DNA from: Verrucomicrobiia bacterium
GTDB taxonomy: Bacteria > Verrucomicrobiota > Verrucomicrobiia > Verrucomicrobiales > Akkermansiaceae
Assembly: GCA_030430455.1 (NCBI GenBank)
Contig: JAUIJB010000045.1
Coordinates: 1-32,809, forward strand
Length of the DNA stretch: 32,809 nt
Reading direction: 5' to 3'
In this document: positions 1 through 7,943 of the stretch, in pieces
How the letters are laid out: every line of letters starts with the position of its first letter
Numbering within the stretch: position 1 is the first letter of the stretch
Notes under the pieces: model-generated
Seen by the model: the letters and a program-made list of their open reading frames with translations, nothing else
Told to the model about the DNA's origin: nothing
The model's database searches: none
Position numbers and translations under genes: made by a program

Positions 1-2
1 AG

Positions 3-395
3 ATCGTCCCGGTGGTCGACCGCCTCACCAAGGTCGCCGAAACCACTCCCGCACTCATCGTTGCCGAGCGCACCGCCGCGATCGAGGCGGCCCAACTCGA
101 AATTACCCGAGCCATCGAAACCGTGGAGAAGGAACGTGGCATCGCCCTGAACTATGTCACCGACGAACGAGTCGCCGCGCTGAGTAGTCTGCAGGAAGCC
201 ATCACCGCCGAACGCGAGATCCTCACGCGCGACCTTGAAACGATCAGCACCCGCGTCGTCGACCACACCTTCACCCGCGTCGTCCAGCTCGTCGTCGGGA
301 TTCTCCTCGCTCTCGTTGTCATTCTTCTCACTGGCCTGTTCCTCGTCCGCCGGATGATTGCCGGCCTGATCGAGCAGAAGGCGCGGGCCGCATGA
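3..395 (+). CDS. C-terminal part of a coiled-coil membrane protein (5' end outside window)
   Basis: The reading frame is open to the left edge of the window, so only the C-terminal ~130 residues are visible and the true start lies upstream. About 85 residues are rich in Ala, Glu, Arg and Ile with heptad-like spacing, suggesting a long helical or coiled-coil region. One strong transmembrane segment follows (VQLVVGILLALVVILLTGLF), then a short basic tail beginning VRRMIAGL. It resembles the stalk and membrane anchor of many bacterial inner-membrane proteins, but no catalytic motif or recognisable domain is visible, so no function is proposed. It lies just upstream of an IS4 insertion on the same strand, and the IS does not interrupt it: the TGA stop is at 393-395 and the IS starts near 462. 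Confidence 0.6.
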   Translation: MVPVVDRLTKVAETTPALIVAERTAAIEAAQLEITRAIETVEKERGIALNYVTDERVAALSSLQEAITAEREILTRDLETISTRVVDHTFTRVVQLVVGILLALVVILLTGLFLVRRMIAGLIEQKARAA

Positions 396-451
396 GGAAG
401 GCACCATCCTACCCAATCTTCCCGTGACTTCGCGACGTCGTCAGGAAACAG

Positions 452-459
452 GGGTCAGG
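452..459 (+). repeat. GGGTCAGG direct repeat flanking the IS, left copy (right copy 2029-2036)
   Basis: GGGTCAGG occurs just outside the left inverted repeat and again at 2029-2036, touching the right end. The similarity stops after eight bases. It could be an altered target-site duplication, since IS4 elements usually make about 9-12 bp. It could also be a fragment of a dispersed repeat into which the IS inserted; the right flank continues GGGAGCAAATCTTGACA. Confidence 0.45.
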
Positions 460-461
460 CG

Positions 462-483
462 CGAATGGCACGTGATTAAGCCG
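462..483 (+). repeat. IS4 left terminal inverted repeat
   Basis: This 22-bp sequence is perfectly complementary to 2008-2029. It marks the left end of the IS and lies 53 bp upstream of the transposase GTG start. Confidence 0.85.
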
Positions 484-536
484 CATTTCGTTGATTTTCA
501 AAGACGAAGAGCCGGCCGGGGTACGATGGTTGTAGT

Positions 537-2015
537 GTGACCAAACAACCTTACCTGACCGACTTTCCGCGAACCATCATTGCCAACGCCACACGCCGAT
601 TTCAAGCCTCGATCCGGCAGGTGCGAAGATCCATGGCCGGGCAGTCGATCTGCGGTCTCGCCGTGTTCTTCGAGGATCTGCTGCCCGCCGAGTGGATGTC
701 CGGGATCGATCCGACCGTTCCCCAACGTCATTTCGGACATGTCTCGGTCTTCCGGGCATGGTGCATGCAGATTCTGGAGGGAAATGCCTCCTGCGGCCGT
801 GCTCTCGGACTTCTCCAGTCGTGGTATCAGCAAGCCGGACTGCCCGTTCCAAGGGGCGACACCAGCTCCTACTGCCAGGCCCGGAGGAGGCTCGATGTCC
901 GGTTCCTTGATTCGATTCTTGAGCGGATCAATTCCAGTCTGATCCAGTCGACAGCCGAACGGGACCTTTGGCACGGTTTGCGGCTCAAGGCCATCGACGG
1001 CAGCTCCGTACAGCTCCACGACACCCCGGCCAATCAGCGCGAGTATCCCCAGCCGCGGAGCCAGAAGGAGGGCTGCGGCTTTCCCTCGATGGGGATCGTA
1101 GGCGTCTGCGACCTCAGCCATGGCGGCTGGCTCGAGGTGAAGACCCACGCGGGGAAGAAGCACGACGCGCGCATGGCTCCCCAGCTGCTGGGAAGTTTCA
1201 ACGAAGGCGACCTGCTGCTCGCCGACCGGGCCTTCTGCTCCTACGAGTTCATCGCCCGCCTGCGGCAGCGAGGTGCCGAGTGCGTGATGCGGCTGCACCA
1301 GGCGAGGCATCGCAAGCTCGACTGGCGGCGTGGAAGGAAGCTCAGTCCCATCGAACGGCTGGTGGCCTGGGAGAAGCCCGCCCGGAGACCACCGGGCTGC
1401 GAGCTGGATGCGGAAGAATGGGCCGCGCTTCCCCGGTCCCTGACGCTGCGCTACATCAAGAAGGGCTACGAGAACCGCCAGGGTGAGAAGGCGATGATCG
1501 TCGTCGTCACGACACTCCTTGATCCCGGCCTGCACGACGGGATCGAAGTGGCGAATCTCTACGCACGCCGGTGGGAGATCGAGGTGAAGCTGCGCGACGT
1601 GAAGACGACTCTGGGCATGGAGAAGTTTGCCGTGAAGAGTCCGGAGATGGCGAACAAGACCCTCACCATGATGCTCATGGCCTACAACCTGATGCGGCAC
1701 GCGATGAGGCGGGCCGCGCAATCCGTCGGGAAGCCGGTCAACGAGATGAGCCTGAAGGGGAGCGTTGACCTGATGACTGCATCCGCGAACCGCTTCGCCC
1801 GGCTTGCAGGCAAGCCTAGGAAGACCCGACGGGCGAGAGGCGAGCTCATCGAACTCCTCGCCACCAAGATCGTCGACATCAGGCCATTTCGAAGCGAACC
1901 GCGAGCGGTCAAAAGACGGCCCAAAGGCTACCAGCTGCTCACCTCACCACGCCACGTGTTCCGCGTCAGCGATACGCGGTCCAACCGCTACCAACAACAG
2001 AAGAAGTCGGCTTAA
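537..2015 (+). CDS. IS4-family DDE transposase
   Basis: A 492-residue transposase that would catalyse cut-and-paste movement of the surrounding IS through an RNase H-like DDE fold. The catalytic aspartates appear to be D154 (in KAIDGSSVQL) and D230 (in LLADRAF). The C-terminal IS4 signature Y-(2)-R-(3)-E-(6)-K is present exactly as Y342, R345, E349 and K356 in the stretch YARRWEIEVKLRDVKT. The beta-strand-rich insertion between the second D and the E (about residues 240-340) is typical of the family. The start is a GTG at 537 near the left IS end, and no in-frame ATG gives a better N-terminus. The N-terminal 150 residues fit the usual DNA-binding region. There is no frameshift or internal stop, and the length is slightly above the common 400-450 residues. 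Confidence 0.9.
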   Translation: MTKQPYLTDFPRTIIANATRRFQASIRQVRRSMAGQSICGLAVFFEDLLPAEWMSGIDPTVPQRHFGHVSVFRAWCMQILEGNASCGRALGLLQSWYQQAGLPVPRGDTSSYCQARRRLDVRFLDSILERINSSLIQSTAERDLWHGLRLKAIDGSSVQLHDTPANQREYPQPRSQKEGCGFPSMGIVGVCDLSHGGWLEVKTHAGKKHDARMAPQLLGSFNEGDLLLADRAFCSYEFIARLRQRGAECVMRLHQARHRKLDWRRGRKLSPIERLVAWEKPARRPPGCELDAEEWAALPRSLTLRYIKKGYENRQGEKAMIVVVTTLLDPGLHDGIEVANLYARRWEIEVKLRDVKTTLGMEKFAVKSPEMANKTLTMMLMAYNLMRHAMRRAAQSVGKPVNEMSLKGSVDLMTASANRFARLAGKPRKTRRARGELIELLATKIVDIRPFRSEPRAVKRRPKGYQLLTSPRHVFRVSDTRSNRYQQQKKSA

Positions 2016-2029
2016 TCACGTGCCATTCG
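2008..2029 (-). repeat. IS4 right terminal inverted repeat, overlapping the transposase stop
   Basis: Perfect inverted copy of 462-483. The transposase TAA stop at 2013-2015 lies inside this repeat, so the last Ala codon and the stop are encoded by the IS end itself. Confidence 0.85.
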
Positions 2030-2074
2030 GGTCAGGGAGCAAATCTTGACATCTCCAGGGCCACGCCAGTGCAT

Positions 2075-5000
2075 TCATCCTTCCTTTGAGACGACACTGC
2101 CTCCCTCACCCCCCACCCTCATCCGCCGGTACCCCAGCCAGGCCCAGGCCCAGGCGGCGAGGGCGGTGGCCACGCTGAAGACCGCCATCCAGCCGAGTGC
2201 CTTGGGCCAGTCGGCGGGCGCCAGGTTGGGCACGATCGAAACCGCGGCGGCGACCAGGCCGATCGCGAGGCCCCAGCCGATGCAGCTGCGCACCTCGCGG
2301 AAGACCAGCCCGCCGCGCACCCGCTGCGGCACGCCGAGGGTCCGCATCAGCTCGAACTCGCCGCGCCGCTCGCTCAGGTTGCGGGCGGTCGTCATCCCCA
2401 GGCCCGCGCTCGCCAGCACCACGCCGAGGCCGCCGAGCAGGTGGAAGATCGCGATGTAGGAGTTCTCGACCTCATGGAATTGCTTGAGGCGGTCGGAGGT
2501 GGTCATCACCTCGGCACCACGGTCGCGCCACTGGCGGGACCAGGCGGAGGCCAGTTCGCCCGGGTCACCGTTCGCCTCGGCGAGGAACAGTCGGTAGCCG
2601 TCCGATGATGGATAGCGCTCGAGGAAGCGTTCCTCGTCGACCAACAGCCGCCCCTGGAAGACCGAGTCGGCGAGGGTCCCGGCGATCTCGACCTCGAACT
2701 CGCGACCGCGGTCGTCGCGGTAGCTCAGGCGATCGCCCAGCTTGCGCTTGAGGGCCCACTGCAGGGTCGTCAGGTCGACGAAGGCGCGCATCACCTCCCC
2801 TTCCGACAGCACGCTCCAGTCCGCCTCGACCCCCTCGAGGGTCTTTCCGATGGTGAATGATGCCCGATCCGCCAGCGTCGCCGTGTGGACGCCAAGCAAC
2901 TGCGGCTGGGCGACCTGGTTGAGGTTGAAGCAACTCGCATCGGCCCCGGAGCCCACCCGGACCGGCAGCACGGCACCTGGCTTGGTGGCGTCCTCGGGCA
3001 GGTCGAGCCACGGGTCGTCGCCGATCGGCATCACCGGCGAGGCGGTCTCGATCCACAGGGCGTAGCCGCCGGTGCCGCTCGACCGCTCGCGCCAGTCCTC
3101 GACCCCGCCCTTGCGGAAGGCGGCGACCGAGACCACCAGGAACACGCCGCAGGCGAGGATCCCGACGACCACCCCGGTGCGCGACGGACGCCGCGCGGCA
3201 TTGAGCCGGGCGAGGCGATCGACATTCAACGAGCCACCGCGCAAGGCGGCACGGGCGAGCGCGCGACGGTGGACCAGCAGGCCCGCCACCAGCAGGCCCG
3301 CGCCGGCGAGAAAGAAGGCCCCCTGCGCCCCCATGGCCGAGGAGCCCGCCACCGCTCCGGCCGCCACCACCAGGGAAACGATGATCGCCACCAACGACTT
3401 CCGCCCGGGCGGCTTCGGCGCGGCTTCCAGGTCCTCCTCGAGCCGGATGCCGACGCTCCGGCGCTCGCGTCCCCGCAGGGTCCACGCCACCGCGGCGAGG
3501 ACCAGGACGACGAAACTCGTCGTGCCGATCGCGATGCTCGCCGGGGTGAGCTGGAAGTCGAAGGCGCTGCCCCAGATCCGCTGCAGCATGCGCAGCAGCA
3601 ACCAGGTGAAGCCGACCGCCAGGGGAATCCCCAGCAGCGCGCCCGCCGCGGTCACCACCAGCGACTCGACCAGGCGCCAGCGCTTGACCCGCTTGGCCGG
3701 AATCCCCAGCGCGGCGAGCAGGCCGTCCTCGCGCTTGCGCAGGTCGAGGTGGAAGCGGAACAGCAGCGCCACCAGCGCCACCGCCGCGACGATGAGGAAA
3801 AGGCTCATGCTCAGGAACAGACCGGCGATGTCGACCGGCGAGCGCGCCGCCTCGCTGGCCTCTTCTCCGACATCGCGCAGCACCAGGCCGACCTTGGCCG
3901 GATCGACCCGCCGCGGCAGCTCGTCGCGGATCTCGTCGATGTCGCCACCTCGAATCCGCAAGGCGGTGAACTCGCCCCAGCGGTTCGACCACAGCTCGCG
4001 CCCACGCTCGAGCGGGATGAAGCCCTTCGGCGTGCCGCGGTGGTCGTCCCAGTAGGTCTCGTCCTTCTCGCGCAGGCGCTCGAAGTCGATCGGCATCCCC
4101 GGCGTCCAGTCGCTCGAGTCCTCCATCTCGGCGACCCCGGGAAAGTCCGGCATCCACATCCGGTCGCCGGCGAGACCCTCCAGCGGGACCACCCCCGCCA
4201 CGCGGAACTCGGCCGAAGCCTCCTCCAGCCGGCCACCCCGCCCGGCCTTCCAGAAATCGACCGTCACCGTGTCGCCGGGCCCCGCCTGCAGGTCGTCGGC
4301 CTCCCAGTCGTTGAGCACGATCCCGTCGGCCGCCAGCTCCTCCGGCAGAAACGGCGCCGCGGCATGATCCACCGCCGTGACCATCGAGTACGGCGTCTGC
4401 CGTCCGTTGGCGGCGATCGTCGTCGCCAGGTAGGTCACCACCGGCTCGGCCTCCGGCATCCAGTCGCGGACCACCTCGACGAGGTGCTCATCCAGGAAGA
4501 TCCGCTCCGAGCGAAGCTCGACCGACCCGGCCAGCGGCACCTCCACCGCGCTCATGCCGTAGTCCTCCAAGGTCATCGCCTGCTGCAGGTCGGCCGGGTC
4601 GACCTCGCTGCCCTTGCCCAGCAGCAGCATGTTGGCCCGCCCCGGGAAGCCGACTTCCTCCTGCAGCCAGGCCAGCGGCACGAAGACGGTCGAGGGGGTG
4701 ATCTGGCTCGCCTCGAGGCTGAACTGGCCGAAGTCTTCGTCGTCGACCGGCTTCGCCCGCCCCCTCAGGGTGACCAGCTCGTCGTCCTCGCCCGACAGCG
4801 GCGCGTCGCGGGAAAACAAGCCCGGCTTGGCCATGCGCAGCACGATCGTGTCGCCGTCGGACAGCCCGAGCGCCCCGGCCAGCCGCGCATTGACGCCCAG
4901 CTCACCCTCGCCGAGCCCGGGGCCCCCGCCGGAGGGCGACAGCCCCCAGAAGCGCGGGTCGACGCCGACCACCTGCACCCCGCCGCTCGCCGCCGCGCCG

Positions 5001-5275
5001 TTGCGCGCGCTGACCTGGCCGCGGAGGAGCAGGACCGGGGCGCCGCCGACCTCGTCCGCCAGCGCGGCGCGGAAGAAGCGGTCGCCACCGGTGAAGATCG
5101 AGCCCACCCCGCCGAGGCGCTCGGCGGCGATCCGCTTGAGGCTGCCCTTGACCGAGTCGCCGGCGCCGAGGGCCCCGACGAGCACCATCGCCCCGACCGC
5201 CGAGGCGAGGATCATCCCGACGTACGACCCGCGGAAGTACGCCAGCCCCCGTCGCAGGAATCGCCACGCGCTCAT
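2075..5275 (-). CDS. YbbP-like ABC transporter permease with two FtsX domains
   Basis: A 1066-residue inner-membrane permease of the ABC3/FtsX (MacB/LolCE/YbbP) superfamily. These proteins use ATP hydrolysis to drive periplasmic conformational changes or move lipoproteins and hydrophobic compounds rather than acting as simple channels. About ten membrane segments are visible: one near 17-40, then near 481-505, 535-560, 577-600, 628-650, 655-672, 697-717, 938-962, 997-1017 and 1025-1048. A large periplasmic region (~45-480) and a second (~720-935) separate them. FtsX-type cytoplasmic motifs follow the second and eighth segments (RKREDGLLAALGIP and ERRGEFELMRTLGVP). The ten-segment layout best matches YbbP, although it is longer than the ~800 residues of the E. 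coli protein. Its ATG overlaps the upstream ATPase stop (ATGA), so the two are translationally coupled. Substrate unknown. Confidence 0.85.
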   Translation of the reverse strand: MSAWRFLRRGLAYFRGSYVGMILASAVGAMVLVGALGAGDSVKGSLKRIAAERLGGVGSIFTGGDRFFRAALADEVGGAPVLLLRGQVSARNGAAASGGVQVVGVDPRFWGLSPSGGGPGLGEGELGVNARLAGALGLSDGDTIVLRMAKPGLFSRDAPLSGEDDELVTLRGRAKPVDDEDFGQFSLEASQITPSTVFVPLAWLQEEVGFPGRANMLLLGKGSEVDPADLQQAMTLEDYGMSAVEVPLAGSVELRSERIFLDEHLVEVVRDWMPEAEPVVTYLATTIAANGRQTPYSMVTAVDHAAAPFLPEELAADGIVLNDWEADDLQAGPGDTVTVDFWKAGRGGRLEEASAEFRVAGVVPLEGLAGDRMWMPDFPGVAEMEDSSDWTPGMPIDFERLREKDETYWDDHRGTPKGFIPLERGRELWSNRWGEFTALRIRGGDIDEIRDELPRRVDPAKVGLVLRDVGEEASEAARSPVDIAGLFLSMSLFLIVAAVALVALLFRFHLDLRKREDGLLAALGIPAKRVKRWRLVESLVVTAAGALLGIPLAVGFTWLLLRMLQRIWGSAFDFQLTPASIAIGTTSFVVLVLAAVAWTLRGRERRSVGIRLEEDLEAAPKPPGRKSLVAIIVSLVVAAGAVAGSSAMGAQGAFFLAGAGLLVAGLLVHRRALARAALRGGSLNVDRLARLNAARRPSRTGVVVGILACGVFLVVSVAAFRKGGVEDWRERSSGTGGYALWIETASPVMPIGDDPWLDLPEDATKPGAVLPVRVGSGADASCFNLNQVAQPQLLGVHTATLADRASFTIGKTLEGVEADWSVLSEGEVMRAFVDLTTLQWALKRKLGDRLSYRDDRGREFEVEIAGTLADSVFQGRLLVDEERFLERYPSSDGYRLFLAEANGDPGELASAWSRQWRDRGAEVMTTSDRLKQFHEVENSYIAIFHLLGGLGVVLASAGLGMTTARNLSERRGEFELMRTLGVPQRVRGGLVFREVRSCIGWGLAIGLVAAAVSIVPNLAPADWPKALGWMAVFSVATALAAWAWAWLGYRRMRVGGEGGSVVSKEG

Positions 5276-5940
5276 CGTTCCGCAAGCTTGCCGCCGCCCA
5301 GCTCGAGGACGCGGTCCATGCGTCCGGCCAGCGCGAGGTTGTGGGTCACCATCACCAGGGTCACCCCCTTGCCGCGGTTCAGCTCGATCAGCAGCTCGGC
5401 GACCTTGCCGGTGGTCGCCTGGTCGAGGCTGCCGGTCGGCTCGTCGGCGAGGATCAGGGCGGGCTCGTTGACCAGCGCCAGCGCCACGCGGAGCTTCTCG
5501 CCGCCGGAAAGCTCGCGCGGGAAGTGGTCGACCCGGCCGCCGAGCCCCATCTCGTCGAGCAAGCCGCGCGCGCGGCCGGCCGTGGTCGCCTCGTCCTCGC
5601 TCCAGCCCCCGGCGAGCCGCGGGACCAGCACGTTCTCGAGCGCACTGAGCTGCGGCAGCAGGTGGTGCTGCTGGAAGACGAAGCCCAGCGTGCGGTTGCG
5701 GAAGCGCTCGGCCTCCGCCGGGCTCATCGAGGCCAGCTCGCTGCCATCGACGCGGATGCTGCCCGCGTCCGGCCGGTCGAGCGCCCCCATCTGGTTGAGC
5801 AGGGTCGTCTTGCCGCTGCCCGACGGGCCGACGATCGCCACCGCCTCGCCCGTGGCCACCTCCAGGTCCAGCCCATCGAGTACCCGGATCGTCTCCCCGG
5901 GCGTCTCGTAGACCTTCGTGAGTCCTTCAATCTCGATCAT
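5272..5940 (-). CDS. ABC transporter ATP-binding protein (YbbA/LolD/MacB type)
   Basis: A 222-residue cytoplasmic ATPase that powers the adjacent FtsX-type permease. Visible motifs are Walker A GPSGSGKTT (38-46), Q-loop Q90 in FVFQQHHLLPQL, ABC signature LSGGEK (144-149), Walker B ILADEPTGSLD (from 163) and the switch His H200 in MVTHN. The FVFQ..LLP..SALENV pattern is typical of the LolD/MacB/FtsE subgroup. The signature continues LSGGEKLRVALA rather than the usual LSGGQQQRVAIA, a mild deviation. I chose the ATG at 5940 because MIEIEGLTKVY is the normal start of the family; a TTG 36 bases upstream would add an unlikely 12-residue extension. The stop overlaps the permease start by four bases, forming a two-gene operon. 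Confidence 0.9.
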   Translation of the reverse strand: MIEIEGLTKVYETPGETIRVLDGLDLEVATGEAVAIVGPSGSGKTTLLNQMGALDRPDAGSIRVDGSELASMSPAEAERFRNRTLGFVFQQHHLLPQLSALENVLVPRLAGGWSEDEATTAGRARGLLDEMGLGGRVDHFPRELSGGEKLRVALALVNEPALILADEPTGSLDQATTGKVAELLIELNRGKGVTLVMVTHNLALAGRMDRVLELGGGKLAER

Positions 5941-5993
5941 CACATTACTCGTGGACTCGGGATCACTGAACCGCAACTCCAGGACTCGATTGA

Positions 5994-6020
5994 AGACCGC
6001 GAATGGACGCGAATGGACGC
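5994..6020 (+). repeat. GCGAATGGAC repeat, arm 1 of an inverted pair
   Basis: The arm contains two tandem copies of a 10-mer (GAATGGACGC twice) preceded by AGACCGC. Its inverted partner at 6111-6137 matches 25 of 27 positions, with a ~90-bp spacer. The pair occupies the gap between the ABC operon promoter region and the 3' end of the ligase gene. It looks like a dispersed intergenic repeat rather than coding DNA. Confidence 0.6.
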
Positions 6021-6110
6021 GAACTCATCTTGGCCTGATTCCCAGACCTCCCCTGCGCAAGACGACGATTCCCGCCTCTCAAAGTGGCCTCAATACGATC
6101 GTCTTGATTG

Positions 6111-6137
6111 GCGTCCATTCGCGTTCATTCGCGGTTT
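6111..6137 (-). repeat. GCGAATGGAC repeat, arm 2 of the inverted pair
   Basis: Read on the minus strand this arm is AAACCGCGAATGAACGCGAA followed by TGGACGC. It matches the arm at 5994-6020 with two mismatches. The two arms could form a large cruciform or stem, or be a pair of oppositely oriented intergenic repeats. Confidence 0.6.
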
Positions 6138-6164
6138 CAGATTCATCGGTCTCGGCACACGGAC

Positions 6165-7373
6165 TCATCCCGCCCCCTTCACCACCCAGCGCTTGGCCTT
6201 CACCTCGAACACCGGGAGTTCCTCGACCACGCTCACCGGGATGCGCAGGCTGAAGGCGGTGCGCAGGGCCTCCTCGACCTTGCGGGCCTCGGTCGGCGTG
6301 CCGCACAGGCACATGGCGACCTCGCCCATCGATCCGCTCTGGTCGACCTCGACGCGGTACTCGCCGCCGTAGCCCGTCTCGCGGACGACCGCCTCGACCG
6401 CGCTCGGGTAGAGGTTCACGCCGCGGACCACGACCATGTCGTCGGCCCGGCCGATGATCCCGCCCTGCAGGGCGAGGCCCTCGTCGGTCGCCACCGGCCG
6501 CACCAGATCACCGGTGCGGTAGCGGATCAACGGCGAGCCGTTGCGCCCGAGCGTCGTCAGCACCAGCTCGCCCTCGTCACCCTCGTCCACCGGCTGGCCG
6601 GCGTCGTCGATCACCTCGGCGAAGTACGCCTCGTGCCGGATCCGCAGCAGGTCGCGCTGGTGCTCGTCGCTCACCGTGACCGGCCCGACCTCGGTCATCC
6701 CGTGGTGGTCGAACACGCGGGCGTTCCACGCCGACTCGATCCGCTCGCGCACCGCCGGCAGGCTGCCGCCGGGTTCGCCACAGACGATCAACTCGCGGAT
6801 GCCCAGCTGGTCGGCGTCGAGCCCGTTCGCCCGGCCGACCTCGGCAAGGCGCAGGGCGTAGGTCGGCGTGCAGCAGAGCACGTTGGCCTCGCTGCGCTGG
6901 AGCAGGCGCAGGCGGTCCATGCTCGACAGCCCGCCGCCGGGGATCGCCCGCACGCCCATCCGGGCGGCGGCCTCGAAGCCCGCCCAGAACCCGAGGAAGG
7001 GCCCGAAGGAAAAGGGAAACAGGGCCCGGTCGCCCGGCTTCACGCCGGCGCCGCGCCAGACCCACTCCCAGTTGTCGAGCACCCAGTCCCAGCCGGCCTC
7101 GTCATCGAGCCACACCAGTGGCCGGCCGCTGGTCCCGCTGGTCTGGTGGTAGCGCGGGTAGCCCTCGGTCGGCCAGGTGTGGGTCGTGCCGAGCGGCGGG
7201 TGGGCATCGCGGTCGGCGGCGAGCTCCTGCTTGGTCGTGAAGGGAACCTGCGACGAGAACTCCCCGAGCGAGTCGAACGGCCCCGGGCACTCCGCCAGCT
7301 TCGCGGCATAGAAACGGTTCGCCGGCAGGATGTCGGCCAGCAGCTCGTTGATCTTGCGCAGCGCGTCGGCCAT
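6165..7373 (-). CDS. PaaK-like (phenylacetate-CoA ligase family) acyl/aryl-CoA ligase
   Basis: A 402-residue adenylate-forming enzyme of the phenylacetate-CoA ligase family, which activates carboxylic acids as acyl-AMP and then usually thioesters. Visible motifs are the phosphate-binding loop YHQTSGTSGRP (~75-85), FDHHGMTEVGPV (~233-244, the aromatic/Thr-Glu core), RYRTGDL with the ribose-binding Asp (~288-294), GRADDMVVVRGVNLYP (hinge) and a C-terminal Lys region VFEVKAKRWV corresponding to the catalytic-lysine loop. The length is slightly below the usual ~430. It is the last gene of the minus-strand run, 6 bases after the membrane-protein gene and near the thioesterase, so ligase and thioesterase probably act on the same thioester pool. 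An aromatic acid substrate is inferred from family and neighbours, not shown. Confidence 0.85.
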   Translation of the reverse strand: MADALRKINELLADILPANRFYAAKLAECPGPFDSLGEFSSQVPFTTKQELAADRDAHPPLGTTHTWPTEGYPRYHQTSGTSGRPLVWLDDEAGWDWVLDNWEWVWRGAGVKPGDRALFPFSFGPFLGFWAGFEAAARMGVRAIPGGGLSSMDRLRLLQRSEANVLCCTPTYALRLAEVGRANGLDADQLGIRELIVCGEPGGSLPAVRERIESAWNARVFDHHGMTEVGPVTVSDEHQRDLLRIRHEAYFAEVIDDAGQPVDEGDEGELVLTTLGRNGSPLIRYRTGDLVRPVATDEGLALQGGIIGRADDMVVVRGVNLYPSAVEAVVRETGYGGEYRVEVDQSGSMGEVAMCLCGTPTEARKVEEALRTAFSLRIPVSVVEELPVFEVKAKRWVVKGAG

Positions 7374-7379
7374 GGCGGG

Positions 7380-7943
7380 TCAGGATGGATCCCGTTTCTC
7401 TGCTGCTGCTGCCGCCTCCACCTTCACCGGCGGCGGCGCCGCGCCCGGCTTGAACTTGACCACCATGAAGCCACCGGCTGCCGCCATCAGGATACCGAAC
7501 AGGAAGGGCCAGGGGATGGCCCCGAGCCCGCCCTTTGGCGGGTGCATCAGCAGGCCGACCACCGCATTGACGATCGGCGCGCCGGCGAAGATCGTCGACA
7601 TCACCAGCGCCGCGACCACGCCCGGGTTGATTCCGGCCTTGGCCCCGGAACCCATCGCAACGAGCACGAAGAAGGCCCCGATGGCCCCGAGCGTCCCGGC
7701 GAGCAGCGACAGCCACATCCCCTTGCCCGGCATCGTCCAGTCCGCCCCCTTGACCAGCAGGATCACCAGCGGCGCCAGGACGGCGACCAGGAAGTAGGCG
7801 ATGCCGACGAAGAGGTAGGCCTTGTAGCGGCCAAGCGCCTTGTCGGCCATGCCGACCTGGCCGGCGTGGAGGAAGATTCCGTAGAGGCCCCAGCAGGCCA
7901 CGGTGACGAGGGCAAAGTAGAACCAGTTCATGTTCTTGGTCAT
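7380..7943 (-). CDS. Half-size DMT/EamA-like membrane protein
   Basis: A 187-residue integral membrane protein with five predicted helices, roughly 7-26, 44-64, 75-97, 106-130 and 141-163, followed by a Pro/Ala/Lys-rich cytoplasmic-looking tail. Phrases such as WGLYGIFLHAG near the start and the GTLGAIGAFFVLVAMGSG region resemble one half of a drug/metabolite transporter (EamA repeat). Full members have ten helices, so it would need to dimerise to transport, as small DMT proteins do. Its start overlaps the thioesterase stop (ATGA), and it ends 6 bases before the ligase gene. This embeds it between two thioester-metabolising enzymes and suggests export or uptake of their substrate or product. 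Function is inferred. Confidence 0.65.
   Translation of the reverse strand: MTKNMNWFYFALVTVACWGLYGIFLHAGQVGMADKALGRYKAYLFVGIAYFLVAVLAPLVILLVKGADWTMPGKGMWLSLLAGTLGAIGAFFVLVAMGSGAKAGINPGVVAALVMSTIFAGAPIVNAVVGLLMHPPKGGLGAIPWPFLFGILMAAAGGFMVVKFKPGAAPPPVKVEAAAAAEKRDPS

Larger units (their letters stand above)
462..2029 (+). mobile_element. IS4-family insertion sequence, complete, ~1.57 kb
   Basis: A single transposase gene is bracketed by perfect 22-bp terminal inverted repeats at 462-483 and 2008-2029, the left reading CGAATGGCACGTGATTAAGC then CG. The length and one-gene organisation are normal for IS4-family elements. The right repeat overlaps the last codons and stop codon of the transposase. 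The transposase motifs and both ends are intact, so the copy may still be mobile. It lies between the truncated coiled-coil gene and the 3' end of the ABC permease gene and disrupts neither. An 8-bp direct repeat GGGTCAGG flanks it at 452-459 and 2029-2036. This may be a degraded target duplication or part of a pre-existing repeat at the insertion site. Confidence 0.85.

Noticed and set aside
2885..5911. A ~1000-codon open frame on the plus strand opposite the ABC transporter genes
   Set aside because: It is antisense to two well-supported genes, and its translation is dominated by His, Arg, Gln and Asp without motifs. This is what high GC with third-position bias produces on the opposite strand.
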